NCBI GenBank assembly: GCA_023015935.1
Contig: JALKAY010000002.1
Coordinates: 62,001 to 126,000 of the forward strand
From: Flavobacteriaceae bacterium F08102
Lineage (GTDB): Bacteria; Bacteroidota; Bacteroidia; Flavobacteriales; Flavobacteriaceae
Direction of reading: 5' to 3'
Length of the DNA stretch: 64,000 nucleotides
Under the pieces are notes generated by a model, which was given only the letters and a program-made list of their open reading frames with translations, did no database searches and was not told the DNA's origin. Each line of letters starts with the position of its first letter. Position 1 is the first letter of the stretch. Of the stretch, positions 54,797-64,000 are shown one piece after another. A program made the translations under genes and the position numbers.

Positions 54797-57244
54797 ATGA
54801 AAGACAAGATCGTACCTTACGTTACCGCCTTACTTATTTTTGTGGTGGTTGCTATTGCTTATTTTTCTCCAGTCTTGGAGGGAAAACAACTATTTCAAAA
54901 TGATATTGCAAACTTCAAAGGGGTCTCTAAAGAAATTAGTGATTATAGAGCGAAACATCATCAAGAGCCCTATTGGACTAATAGAGCGTTTGGAGGAATG
55001 CCCTCGTATCAATTGAGTACGTATTATCCACATAATTATATTAAGAAACTCGATAGTGTATTACGATTTTTACCAAGACCTGCAGATTATTTGTTTTTGT
55101 ATTTTGTTGGTTTTTTTGCTTTGTTAATGGTTCTTAAGGTCGACTGGAAATTAGCCATTTTAGGAGCTTTAGGTTTTGGCTTTTCTACGTATTTGATTAG
55201 TATATTAGGGGTAGGACACAATGCTAAAGCCCATGCAATTGCCTATATGCCATTAGTTTTAGCGGGTATTATTACCGTATTTAGGGGGCATTATTTTGGC
55301 GGATTTATATTAACCGCAGTCGCTATGGCCTTGGAAATTACCGCTAGCCATCCACAAATGACGTATTATTTGCTCTTTATGGTGTTGATTTTAGGCATCG
55401 TATTTATGATTGATGCTTTTAAACAAAAAACACTTGCTCAATTTTTTAAGTCCGTAGGAGTGCTTTTTGCCGCCTTAGTTATTGCTATTGGGGTAAATGC
55501 AACCTCGTTACTAGCAACCAAAGAATATGCTGCACATAGTACACGAGCCAAGAGTGAGTTGACTATTACGCCAGAGGGAACGCCAAAAAAAGAAATTCCA
55601 TCAGGTTTGTCGAGAGAATACATTACCCAATACAGTTATGGGAAAGTGGAAACCTTTAATTTATTGATTCCTCGATTTACCGGAGGTGGAAATCGAGAAG
55701 ACCTTGGAGTTAAAGCTGATTTATTTGAGTTTTTAAATGCACAACCAGAAATAGGAAGAAAACAAGCTGAGAGTTATGCAGAAAATTTCCCGGGTTATTG
55801 GGGAGATCAAATTATTGTAGAAGCACCTTTTTATATTGGAGCTGTGTTCATCTTTTTATTTGTATTTGGGCTGTTTTTTGTAAAAGGAAGAATGAAGGTG
55901 TGGTTATTGTCAGCTACGATTTTTTCTATTCTGTTAAGTTGGGGAAAAAATTTCCCAGCACTGACGAATTTCTTTATTGATTACGTACCCTTATACAATA
56001 AATTTAGAGCCGTAACTTCGATTCAGGTAATTGCTCAAATGGCAATACCTCTTTTAGGGATATTAGCATTGAATCAATTTTTAAAGACAAAAAGTTTCAA
56101 AAAGGACGATTTAAAAAAATTAAAATGGGCTGCGTTTGGTGTAGGGGGCGTGGTTTTGTTCTTTGTGCTTTTCGGTACGAGTTTGTTTAGTTTCGAGAGC
56201 TTTAGAGATCAACAACTTCAGGGTATTAACCAGCATTTCCCCGGCTTTATTGATACAATTATTAAAGATAGAAAACGCATTTTTTTTAATGACAGTGTTC
56301 GTTCATTGTTATTAATCTTGTTTGCGGCTGGATTACTATGGGGCTTTATGAAAGCTAAATTAAGTAGAAAAACAGTGTTTATTGGATTTGTTGTTTTGAT
56401 TTTATTTGATTTAGTTGGAGTGGATAGACGCTATGTTAATACGGAAAATTTTGTAGCTAAAAGGAAAGTAGAACAACCTTATGTTGCTTCTGAAATTAAT
56501 AAAACTATTCTCCAGGATACCACCTATTATAGGGTGATGAATTTTAATGTGGATCCATTTAACGATGGAAGTACATCGTATTTTCACAATTCAATTGGTG
56601 GATATCACGCCGCAAAACCGAGAAGATATCAAGAGTTATATGAGCATTATATCGCGAAGAATAATATGGAAATATTGGCAATGCTCAATACAAAATATTT
56701 TATTTTTACAGATAATCAAGTAGATCCGCCTGTAGAGCGTGTTCAGCTTAATCCAGACGCAAATGGAAATGCATGGTTTGTAACTTCTGTTCATTTTGTT
56801 GATACAGCGGATGAAGAAATTCAAGCATTAGATGGATTAAGAACAAAGACGGATGTGGTTGTAAATAATGAGTTTAAACCCATTGTAAAAAAAGATCAGT
56901 TTGAAATAGATAGTACGGCGACGATCAAATTGACTCATTATGAACCGAATGAATTGATCTACGAAAGTTTTGCTAGTTCAGAACAGTTGGTTGTATTCTC
57001 AGATATGTATTATAAAGAAGGTTGGAATGCGTATGTGGATGGGGAATTAACTCCTCATATTCGGGCAAATTATGTTTTAAGAGCAATGGTCTTGCCAGCA
57101 GGAAAACATCAAGTCGTCTTTAAATTTGAGCCAAGGGTAATCAAAACAGGTTCAACCATTACCTTGATTTCTTATGCATTGCTGTTTTTAATCCCGTTGG
57201 GATGGTTCTTCCTAGATAAACGAAATCAAGAACCTAAAGAATAA
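54797..57244 (+). CDS. YfhO-like integral membrane protein
   Basis: 815 residues with about 12 membrane helices in the first two-thirds and a soluble C-terminal domain (about 570-775) before two last helices. Family signs: NDIANFKGVSKEISDYRAKH near residue 38 and ALEITASHPQMTYYL near 170. YfhO proteins probably transfer sugars or other groups to lipid carriers or envelope polymers, though the reaction is not proven. It sits directly upstream of a glycan gene cluster. Confidence 0.85.
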   Translation: MKDKIVPYVTALLIFVVVAIAYFSPVLEGKQLFQNDIANFKGVSKEISDYRAKHHQEPYWTNRAFGGMPSYQLSTYYPHNYIKKLDSVLRFLPRPADYLFLYFVGFFALLMVLKVDWKLAILGALGFGFSTYLISILGVGHNAKAHAIAYMPLVLAGIITVFRGHYFGGFILTAVAMALEITASHPQMTYYLLFMVLILGIVFMIDAFKQKTLAQFFKSVGVLFAALVIAIGVNATSLLATKEYAAHSTRAKSELTITPEGTPKKEIPSGLSREYITQYSYGKVETFNLLIPRFTGGGNREDLGVKADLFEFLNAQPEIGRKQAESYAENFPGYWGDQIIVEAPFYIGAVFIFLFVFGLFFVKGRMKVWLLSATIFSILLSWGKNFPALTNFFIDYVPLYNKFRAVTSIQVIAQMAIPLLGILALNQFLKTKSFKKDDLKKLKWAAFGVGGVVLFFVLFGTSLFSFESFRDQQLQGINQHFPGFIDTIIKDRKRIFFNDSVRSLLLILFAAGLLWGFMKAKLSRKTVFIGFVVLILFDLVGVDRRYVNTENFVAKRKVEQPYVASEINKTILQDTTYYRVMNFNVDPFNDGSTSYFHNSIGGYHAAKPRRYQELYEHYIAKNNMEILAMLNTKYFIFTDNQVDPPVERVQLNPDANGNAWFVTSVHFVDTADEEIQALDGLRTKTDVVVNNEFKPIVKKDQFEIDSTATIKLTHYEPNELIYESFASSEQLVVFSDMYYKEGWNAYVDGELTPHIRANYVLRAMVLPAGKHQVVFKFEPRVIKTGSTITLISYALLFLIPLGWFFLDKRNQEPKE

Positions 57245-57340
57245 GGCCGATTACTAATGGTTCTTTGACTGTTGAATTATGTATCTAATGAATGAATTAA
57301 GAATTGCTTACCGTAAATAAAAATCGTTAATCCCCATAGT

Positions 57341-57865
57341 ATGTACAAAGAACTTCCCTTAAAACGGTACCATCACACGATAGAATTCCTTAAAAAAGTG
57401 ATGCCCCAATCAGGAACCATTTTAGATTTAGGAATACGGAATCCGTTTTCTGAAATAATGGAACAACACGGTTATACGGTGATCAATACCCAAGGAGAAG
57501 ATCTCGATATTTTACCAGAAATTGTAAAGGAGCATCAAGTAGATGCGGTAACCGCCTTTGAGATTTTTGAACACTTAGTAGCTCCATTTAATGTGCTTAG
57601 CGCAATAGGAGCCCCAAAATTAATTGCGACAGTTCCTTTAAAATTATGGTTTGCGTCCGCTTATAGATCCAAAACAGACCCTTGGGATAGACATTATCAC
57701 GAATTTGAAGATTGGCAATTTGATTGGCTTCTTGAAAAATCAGGGTGGCAAATTAAAGAAAAGGAGAAATGGACAAGCCCCATAAACAAAGTGGGTTTTA
57801 GACCGATTCTTAGAAAATATACACCGCGGTATTATGCCGTTTATGCTGAAAAACAGACCTTATGA
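57341..57865 (+). CDS. Class I SAM methyltransferase-like protein
   Basis: 174 residues. The SAM motif I is TILDLGIRNPFSEIM, lacking the usual Gly-x-Gly-x-Gly; the later acidic AVTAFEIFEHLVAPF (motif II-III like) suggests a methyltransferase core. It has DPWDRHYHEFEDWQFDWLLE near the end. It could act on a sugar or a lipid carrier. It overlaps the following glycosyltransferase gene by 4 bp. Confidence 0.75.
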   Translation: MYKELPLKRYHHTIEFLKKVMPQSGTILDLGIRNPFSEIMEQHGYTVINTQGEDLDILPEIVKEHQVDAVTAFEIFEHLVAPFNVLSAIGAPKLIATVPLKLWFASAYRSKTDPWDRHYHEFEDWQFDWLLEKSGWQIKEKEKWTSPINKVGFRPILRKYTPRYYAVYAEKQTL

Positions 57866-59085
57866 ATACCCTAATTTGCATGGTTGTTGACGGAGCATAT
57901 CCTGAAGATATACGCGTTCGAAAGGAGGCAGAAACATTGGTTGCAAGTGGTTTTGAGGTTTTAGTTGTTTGTCCTAAAAAAAAAGGTTTGCCTAGGGAAG
58001 AAGTAGTACGCGGGGTGCGAGTTAAACGGATTGGCAACCACTATGCTACGTTTAAAAAGGGAGTTCACGATATGTTTGAAAGTATATTTAATATCAATTT
58101 ATTTTTTTATTTCCCTTTAAGATCCATCTTAAAGAAAGAAAATGTAGTTGCAATACACGTACATGATTTACCTTTAGCAGGGACGGTCTATCGTTTTAAG
58201 ACTAAGCATCGTACGATGGTTCTGGATTTACATGAAAATTACCCAGAAGCTTTGAAAACATGGTTTTTATGGAGAAGTAATCGTTTGATTAAATTTAAAA
58301 ATTCCATTTTTATGCGTCCATCGAAATGGCGAAGAAAAGAGGAAAAGTACGTTAAATTATTCGATGTAGTTATTTGTGTGGTGGAAGAAATGAAGGAAAA
58401 GTTAATTCGAAATTTTTCAGTGAACCTATCTAAATTGATTGTTGTTTCTAATATGGAAAAGAAATCCTTTGTAAGGAACTATGAAAAGTTGGAAGCACAG
58501 GACTTGATTAAACCCGGTGATTTTGCGATTACGTATGTTGGTGGTTTTGGTCCCCATCGTGGGTTAGATACAGCGATTGAAGCGATGCCAGAAATACAAA
58601 AGACGATTCCTAATGCAAAACTGTTCTTGGTAGGGAGTGGTCATCCTGATGTACTTGCTGTTTTGAAAAATAAAGTAGATCTTTTGAACCTTCAACAGTG
58701 TGTTGTTTTTGCGGGACAAAGACCCTTTAAGGAAGTAGCATCTATTATGTGTTCATCAGCGGTTAATATTATACCTCATCACAGTAATGACCATACGGAT
58801 CATACTATTCCACATAAATTATTTCAAATTATGTTAAGTAAAAGGCCTCTGGTTGTGAGTTCTTGTACCCCGTTGCAACGTATAGTCAAAACGTATGATG
58901 CGGGTTATGTTTTTAAAGCCAGTGATGCGTTTGATTTTGCTAGAACTATTGTGCGTGTGTATCAAGATCCCGAAAAGGCCATTGCTCGCGCTCGTAATGC
59001 GTTTATCGCTGTAGCGGAAAAAGGTGAAAATTGGGAGAGAGAAGGTGAAAAATTAGTGACATTATATAAACAACTGGTGAATTGA
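57862..59085 (+). CDS. Glycosyltransferase, GT4-like
   Basis: 407 residues, GT-B fold. N-terminal domain starts MNTLICMVVDGAYPEDIRVR (typical of family-4 glycosyltransferases); C-terminal nucleotide-sugar domain shows ITYVGGFGPHRGLDTAIEAM, LFLVGSGHPD, and IPHHSNDHTDHTIPHKLFQI (E-x7-E-type region with His/Asp). It adds a sugar to a surface glycan; donor and acceptor cannot be told. Overlaps both neighbours by 4 bp. Confidence 0.9.
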   Translation: MNTLICMVVDGAYPEDIRVRKEAETLVASGFEVLVVCPKKKGLPREEVVRGVRVKRIGNHYATFKKGVHDMFESIFNINLFFYFPLRSILKKENVVAIHVHDLPLAGTVYRFKTKHRTMVLDLHENYPEALKTWFLWRSNRLIKFKNSIFMRPSKWRRKEEKYVKLFDVVICVVEEMKEKLIRNFSVNLSKLIVVSNMEKKSFVRNYEKLEAQDLIKPGDFAITYVGGFGPHRGLDTAIEAMPEIQKTIPNAKLFLVGSGHPDVLAVLKNKVDLLNLQQCVVFAGQRPFKEVASIMCSSAVNIIPHHSNDHTDHTIPHKLFQIMLSKRPLVVSSCTPLQRIVKTYDAGYVFKASDAFDFARTIVRVYQDPEKAIARARNAFIAVAEKGENWEREGEKLVTLYKQLVN

Positions 59086-60368
59086 AAGTGTTAATTTTAA
59101 CATATTATTGGCCTCCGTCCGGTGGTTCAGGCGTACAGCGCTGGTTGAAATTTGTAAAATATTTACCTAGTTTTGACATTGAACCAGTTGTGTACACGGT
59201 TGATCAAGCTCAATATCCTATCCTAGACGAGCGTTTGTTGGAAGAAATCCCTGAAGAAATTGAAGTGTTAAAGCAACCCATAAAGGAACCAAATCGTTGG
59301 TTGGCATTTTTTAAAAAATCATCCTCGATTAGTGCTGGATTTATTGCTAAGAAACCCTCATTTTTTGGTAAAGTAGCTCTTTATATAAGAGCAAATTACT
59401 TTATTCCAGATGCACGTAAATTTTGGATTAAGCCATCTGTTCGTTATTTGACTGACTATATACTCACCCATCAGATTGATTTGGTTATTTCATCAGGGCC
59501 TCCTCATAGTTTACATCTCATAGGGCAAAAATTAAAGGAAAATTTAGGCGTGAAATGGATTGCAGATTTTAGGGATCCATGGACTCAAATTGATTATTTT
59601 CATCAGTTACCCCTTTCAAAAAGAGCCTTAGAAAAACATCAATATTTAGAAAAGGGGGTTTTACAAACTGCCGATAGGGTATTGGTTGTTGGTGATTATA
59701 TGAAAGAGCAATATTTACCTTTTACCGATAAAATTGACGTAATTACGAATGGGTTTGACGATATTCATTTGGGTCGTGATTTGGTTTTGGATACGTCGTT
59801 TAGCCTTGTGCATATTGGAATGCTAAATGCCGATAGAGATCCAATTTCCCTGTGGAAAGCATTGCAAGCTCTTTGTAAAAAAGAAACGGATTTTGCAGAG
59901 AATTTTAGTGTAAAATTAATAGGTAAAATAGCTCCTGAGGTGGTGTATAGCATAAAGCGTTATGGGCTGATGCCTTATGTGACGATTATTCCTTACGTGA
60001 CGCATCAAGAGGCGCTACGCTTGCAACGGCAGGCTCAAGTTTTAATTTTGGCGGTAAACAACGTTCCTAGTGCTAAGGGGATAATAACAGGTAAAGTTTT
60101 TGAATATTTACAAGCTCAAAGACCTATTTTAGCCATTGCCCCAAAAGATGGAGACTTGGCCGAGATTATCGAAAATACAGGGGCAGGAGCGGTTGTTGGG
60201 TTTGATGATGTAAAATTTATTGAAACGAAGCTAATGGCGTGGTTTGAACTTTTTAGACAGGGTGAATTGTGTTTGAAAAGTACATCGATTGATCAATACC
60301 ATCGAAAGAATTTAACTAAATCCTTGGCACAAATTATCCGTAAATTGTGTACGACGCCGACCCGGTGA
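59082..60368 (+). CDS. Glycosyltransferase, GT-B type (TTG start)
   Basis: 428 residues. The frame starts with a TTG at 59082 inside TTGA, overlapping the previous stop by 4 bp, giving LILTYYWPPSGGSGVQRWLK after MKV; no ATG is available. C-terminal features: LVHIGMLNADRDPISLWKAL, VTIIPYVTHQEALRLQRQ and GIITGKVFEYLQAQRPILAI. Belongs to the same surface-glycan group as its neighbours; sugar unknown. Followed 39 bp later by the epimerase gene. Confidence 0.9.
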   Translation: MKVLILTYYWPPSGGSGVQRWLKFVKYLPSFDIEPVVYTVDQAQYPILDERLLEEIPEEIEVLKQPIKEPNRWLAFFKKSSSISAGFIAKKPSFFGKVALYIRANYFIPDARKFWIKPSVRYLTDYILTHQIDLVISSGPPHSLHLIGQKLKENLGVKWIADFRDPWTQIDYFHQLPLSKRALEKHQYLEKGVLQTADRVLVVGDYMKEQYLPFTDKIDVITNGFDDIHLGRDLVLDTSFSLVHIGMLNADRDPISLWKALQALCKKETDFAENFSVKLIGKIAPEVVYSIKRYGLMPYVTIIPYVTHQEALRLQRQAQVLILAVNNVPSAKGIITGKVFEYLQAQRPILAIAPKDGDLAEIIENTGAGAVVGFDDVKFIETKLMAWFELFRQGELCLKSTSIDQYHRKNLTKSLAQIIRKLCTTPTR

Positions 60369-60407
60369 ATTTGTCGCGTTAAACGTTTTTAAATAAGCAT
60401 ATTCGAA

Positions 60408-61484
60408 GTGAAAAAAATACTGACCATATTAGGAGCTAGACCCCAATTTATCAAAGCTTCCGTATTGAGTAAAATTTTACTCGAGCGTGGGGAATTTGAA
60501 GAAATATTGTTACATACTGGTCAGCATTTTGACGATAATATGAGTCAGATTTTTTTTGAGCAGATGAAAATACCAAAGCCTAGGTATAATTTGGGAATTC
60601 ACGGGAAACATCACGCTCAAATGACGGGTGAGATGTTGACTGGGATAGAAGCTGTGTTAGATAAAGAACGTCCAGATATTGTACTCGTTTATGGGGATAC
60701 AAATTCCACCTTGGCAGGTGCTTTGGCTGCAGCTAAATGGCCTTGTAAATTGGTACATGTTGAAGGAGGGTTACGTTCATTTAATCAAGATATGCCTGAA
60801 GAAATTAATAGAATTATAACAGATACAGTTTCTGACCTTATCCTTTGCCCGACGAATACTGCTCTTGACAATTTAAAACGGGAAGGCTTAGATAAACAGC
60901 CGAAGTTAATGGTGGTTTGTGGTGATATCATGAAAGATGCGGTTATTAATTTTAAACCCATTGCATTGCAGGTAACGACTCTTTTAAAAGATCATTCTGA
61001 GATTCGGTTACCTTTTGTGCTTGCCACTATTCATCGCCAAGAAAATACCGCCGATAAGGCATGTTTAGAAAATATATTTTCGGCATTGGAGAAATTGCAG
61101 GAAACTTATACCGTGGTGATGCCATTGCATCCGCGGACCAAAGCGCAATTGCAAAAGTTTAATCTTAACCCATCAATTGTTATGATTGACCCCGTGGGTT
61201 ATTTTGATATGTTGGCGTTGTTAGACCAATGTGAATTGGTGATTACTGATAGTGGCGGATTGCAAAAAGAAGCTTATTTTAACTGTAAACCATGTGTCAT
61301 TGTTAGAGAGCAAACAGAATGGGTTGAGTTAGTTGAAAAGGGGTTTGCGAGATTAGCAGGTGTGAATACTCAAAAAATAACGGAAGCGGTTGCGTATTTT
61401 GAAACCGCGAAACTCGATTATACGGAACAAATTTATGGCAGTGAAGTTGGAGAAAAAATTTATACTGCACTTAAACAGATATAA
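60408..61484 (+). CDS. wecB: UDP-N-acetylglucosamine 2-epimerase (non-hydrolysing)
   Basis: Interconverts UDP-GlcNAc and UDP-ManNAc, feeding surface polysaccharides. 358 residues, start GTG at 60408 (KKILTILGARPQFIKASVLS). Family motifs: HTGQHFDDNMSQIFFEQM, VYGDTNSTLAGALAA, HVEGGLRSFNQDMPEEINR, and TDSGGLQKEAYF with LREQ-like CVIVREQTEWVE. It follows the methyltransferase and two glycosyltransferases and supports their role in a glycan pathway. Confidence 0.94.
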   Translation: MKKILTILGARPQFIKASVLSKILLERGEFEEILLHTGQHFDDNMSQIFFEQMKIPKPRYNLGIHGKHHAQMTGEMLTGIEAVLDKERPDIVLVYGDTNSTLAGALAAAKWPCKLVHVEGGLRSFNQDMPEEINRIITDTVSDLILCPTNTALDNLKREGLDKQPKLMVVCGDIMKDAVINFKPIALQVTTLLKDHSEIRLPFVLATIHRQENTADKACLENIFSALEKLQETYTVVMPLHPRTKAQLQKFNLNPSIVMIDPVGYFDMLALLDQCELVITDSGGLQKEAYFNCKPCVIVREQTEWVELVEKGFARLAGVNTQKITEAVAYFETAKLDYTEQIYGSEVGEKIYTALKQI

Positions 61485-61486
61485 CT

Positions 61487-61717
61487 ATGAAATTACCAAA
61501 ATTCTTATTAGGAGATAATACAGATTTTCCTGAAGATATATTTATTATTCATACAGATTACCCACAGTTTATTATCAATTTAGCAAATGATGAAATTGAG
61601 TGGTTGGAAGATGTACAAGGAGATAGTGAAACGGCCCTGACCAATGAAATTAATGATTTGATAGAGCAAGCTTCTGTCTTTTATGACCGTGAAATGAAAC
61701 GCTATGAAGATGCGTAA
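61487..61717 (+). CDS. Small conserved Bacteroidota protein
   Basis: 76 residues, acidic. MKLPKFLLGDNTDFPEDIFI with later TDYPQFIINLANDEIEWLED and VFYDREMKRYED matches a short conserved flavobacterial protein that I recall seeing near such genes; no named domain. It lies 2 bp after wecB. Function unknown. The following 194 bp before mutS2 show no gene. Confidence 0.7.
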   Translation: MKLPKFLLGDNTDFPEDIFIIHTDYPQFIINLANDEIEWLEDVQGDSETALTNEINDLIEQASVFYDREMKRYEDA

Positions 61718-61911
61718 TCAAGCAATTGTAGAGGTTGATTTATGAGAATAGTCGCTTCGCTAAGCGTTTTAATGATTTAATTTTGTAATATTTTAGTGTG
61801 AAGTAATGAAGGTGTTATTGATTGGATTTAAGGTGTTTTTTTGGTGAAAAGTTAGTGTGTTGTGGTTGGCTGCGCAAATTGATAATGAATGAAAATTAGC
61901 GTGGCGTTGTG

Positions 61912-64000
61912 TTATTTTTTAGAACTTTCAACAAGCTCAATTTGGTTTAACTTTGCTTGAGTAGTGAATTTACCGTAATTTACGGTGACGGTATTTTTTT
62001 CTATTTTGTCTATGGTTCCTACTGACCTACTATCTTGTAGGCGTACACGATCATTGACTTTAAAGGTATACGGAATAACATTTTTTTTAGGGGGTGATTT
62101 TCGTTTTTCTTGAATGCGTTTATTCTGCTTAATAGCCTTGTCTACCTCTAGTTTTACTTCTGCCAGTTTGTTTTCTTTTTTCTTCGTGGTTTCTTTTTTA
62201 CTTTTAGGCGTCGCTTTTTTTCTAGGATGTTTTTCTAGGTATTTGCTTTTTTCGATAGTCATCCACCGCATAAAATCAGCTACTAATTTTTTCTTATTAT
62301 TTGTTTGAAAATAGGTATTGCTTAACTCATTTATTTTTCGACCAAGGGTTAACATTTTTTGCTGATGCTCGTATAATTCTTGAAAACGTTCAAGCTTTTC
62401 TTGAATTTTCTCTTCTTTTTGTTGTAAATTTTCTGAGTACTCTTTTGTTTTGTCGTGTTCTTTTTCTAGGTTTAATGCATTGTTTCTCAGCGCATTTCTT
62501 TCCTTTTGGAGTTTTGCAATTGTTTTGTCTAATCGTATTTTCTCACCTTCAACTTTCTTTTTGGCGCGATTGATCAGGCTGAAGGGGATTCCATTTTTTT
62601 GGGCAACTTCAAAAGTAAATGAGCTTCCGGCTTGTCCGATATATAGTTTAAATAAGGGTTCTAAGCTTTTTTCATCAAATTGCATATTCGCATTGGTGAC
62701 GTTATCGAGCTCGTCAGCTAATACTTTTAAGTTTGCATAGTGTGTAGTAATTACACCATATGCTCCTTTTTTATGAAATTCTTCTAGAAAAATCTCTGCT
62801 AGTGCCCCACCTAATTCGGGATCACTACCGGTACCAAATTCATCAATGAGAAATAGTGTGTTCGTATTGCATTTCTTTAAAAAGGTACGCATGTTTTTCA
62901 ATCTATAGCTGTATGTGCTAAGCTGATTTTCAATAGATTGGTTATCTCCAATGTCTGTTAGGATGGTGTCAAAGAAATAGACTTCACTGCGTTCGTGGAC
63001 CGGAATAAGGATTCCACTTTGGATCATAACCTGTAAAAGTCCAATGGTCTTTAGTGTGATACTTTTTCCGCCAGCATTTGGTCCAGATATAACAATGATT
63101 TGCTGTTCATTGTTGAGATCCAGAGTCTGTGGAATGGTCGTGATGTTTTTTGCCTTATTGTTTTCTAAAAGTAACGGGTGGTAAGCATCTCTTAAAAATA
63201 TTTTTTTCTGATTTGCTATCCGTGGTAGAAGGCCTCCAATTTGTAGGGCATACTTCGCTTTTGCAGCGAAAACTTCTAAAGCAACGAGATAGTTTTGATA
63301 TGCTTGAAACAGCTGGTGGTAGGGGCGAATATCGTTGGTTAATCGCTTTAGGATTTTTACAATTTCTTCGTTTTCTTCAACGAGTAAATTTTGTAATTCC
63401 CGGTTTAATTGTACGGTGGCTTCAGGGGCAATAAATACGATACTCCCTGTTTTAGAGCCTCCTAACACAGAACCCTTGATTTTTTTTCGGTGTTTGGCTT
63501 GAACCGCTAATACGCGTTGATTGTCAATTACAGACTCTTTTATGTCGTCTAAGATATCTTGTGCTGAATAATGAGCTAGTGCTTTGTCGAAGCTGGTACT
63601 TAATTTTGCCCGTACCGTATTGAGTTCTTTACGAATAATTTTCAATTCAGGACTTGCTGTACTTAAGACTTCCCCAAAGCGATTAATGACTAGGTCAATT
63701 GATTTTACAGCTTGTTCTTCATAGGTCAATTCAGCACCTAATTTGTATAAATTTGGATAATATGATTCAAATTTTTTAAAAAATCGCAATAATTCATATA
63801 CCCCTAATGTAACAGAACGGATGTGTAAAAAATCTTTTGGTTCTAAAAAGCTACCTTCAACTTTTAATAGATTTAAAGCAGATGAAATATCCTCATATTC
63901 GCCTAATGGAATACTGTTTTCATTTTCAAATGATGATAAATATTCATTTGTTTGATAGAGATTTGTTTTAAGTTGAATACGCTGTTGTATCGGACGAATA
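61912..64000 (-). CDS. mutS2: MutS2-like ATPase without Smr domain (N-terminus outside window)
   Basis: The frame is open from the stop at 61912 to the right window edge, giving about 696 codons; the N-terminus is missing. The TTG at 63789 is internal, since the upstream part (IRPIQQRIQLKTNLYQTNEY, then IPLGEYEDISSALNLLKVEG) matches the MutS2 N-terminal region. ATPase core: GPNAGGKS (Walker A), FLIDEFGTGSDPELGGALAE (Walker B) and ITTHYANLK. A long coiled coil follows. The end is a small KOW-like region, and the C-terminal Smr endonuclease domain of B. subtilis MutS2 is absent. MutS2 acts in recombination control or ribosome rescue. Confidence 0.94.
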   Translation of the reverse strand, partial: IRPIQQRIQLKTNLYQTNEYLSSFENENSIPLGEYEDISSALNLLKVEGSFLEPKDFLHIRSVTLGVYELLRFFKKFESYYPNLYKLGAELTYEEQAVKSIDLVINRFGEVLSTASPELKIIRKELNTVRAKLSTSFDKALAHYSAQDILDDIKESVIDNQRVLAVQAKHRKKIKGSVLGGSKTGSIVFIAPEATVQLNRELQNLLVEENEEIVKILKRLTNDIRPYHQLFQAYQNYLVALEVFAAKAKYALQIGGLLPRIANQKKIFLRDAYHPLLLENNKAKNITTIPQTLDLNNEQQIIVISGPNAGGKSITLKTIGLLQVMIQSGILIPVHERSEVYFFDTILTDIGDNQSIENQLSTYSYRLKNMRTFLKKCNTNTLFLIDEFGTGSDPELGGALAEIFLEEFHKKGAYGVITTHYANLKVLADELDNVTNANMQFDEKSLEPLFKLYIGQAGSSFTFEVAQKNGIPFSLINRAKKKVEGEKIRLDKTIAKLQKERNALRNNALNLEKEHDKTKEYSENLQQKEEKIQEKLERFQELYEHQQKMLTLGRKINELSNTYFQTNNKKKLVADFMRWMTIEKSKYLEKHPRKKATPKSKKETTKKKENKLAEVKLEVDKAIKQNKRIQEKRKSPPKKNVIPYTFKVNDRVRLQDSRSVGTIDKIEKNTVTVNYGKFTTQAKLNQIELVESSKK

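Noticed and set aside
61912-63789. Start of MutS2 at the TTG at 63789
   Set aside because: The frame continues open to 64000 and that upstream part still matches the MutS2 N-terminal domain.

Overview
The window looks like a chromosomal segment of a low-GC, probably marine member of the Flavobacteriaceae (Bacteroidota). The evidence is a set of families typical of that group (DUF4293, DUF4294, DUF4834, DUF5522, DUF4159, DUF1599 and an EI24/CysZ-type protein), a Rho factor with a long disordered insertion, weak Shine-Dalgarno sequences, and TAnnTTTG-type -7 elements close to start codons. No rRNA, tRNA, CRISPR array, insertion sequence, integrase or phage gene was found. Most of the window is core genome.

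Layout. 1-2.9 kb: 3'-truncated rho, a divergent DUF4293 gene, then a 0.7 kb spacer with a candidate minus-strand structured RNA ending in a clear terminator, tandem 21-bp repeats and a small secreted protein. 2.9-5.5 kb: a NarL-type response regulator with its TPR histidine kinase. 5.5-13.8 kb: phosphodiesterase, truA, an ABC exporter, the c-di-AMP synthase cdaA, an orphan ExbD-like protein lacking its membrane aspartate, folP, a LOG-family protein, a duplicated DUF1599 protein, a DoxX/MauE-like membrane protein and a fluoride channel. 13.9-20.1 kb: second ABC exporter, lipoprotein, a 55-aa Cys-rich DUF5522 protein, a PLP enzyme, a LysM glucosaminidase and two secreted proteins. 20.2-25.7 kb: M42 peptidase, PrsW-like protease and a three-gene biotin-dependent acyl-CoA carboxylase.

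25.8-31 kb: secreted amidohydrolase, a MarR regulator with a C-terminal four-cysteine motif, a 680-bp spacer with inverted repeats, a nuclease-like small protein, acs and a decayed LytTR-like remnant. 31-38 kb: TSUP transporter; a minus-strand run SSS symporter-pdxH-sixA-ppx; then recR, DUF6973, CysZ-like and GNAT genes. 38-47 kb: a 2-oxoacid dehydrogenase E2, a DnaQ-like exonuclease followed by a conserved unknown and a GH3/beta-lactamase fusion, then a minus-strand DUF4159-symporter-acyltransferase run. 47-54 kb: two surface proteins, YceI, rsmE, a GNAT-like protein and a beta-barrel protein. 54.5-64 kb: DUF4834-YfhO, then methyltransferase, two glycosyltransferases and a UDP-GlcNAc 2-epimerase, which resemble part of a cell-surface glycan pathway, a small conserved protein and a 5'-truncated mutS2.

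The points I think most deserve follow-up are the candidate ncRNA with its terminator (1.94-2.1 kb), the Rho disordered region, the Asp-to-Gly ExbD orphan, the Cys-tailed MarR with upstream inverted repeats, and the LytTR-like remnant upstream of acs. I found no clear new multi-gene defence or biosynthetic system.
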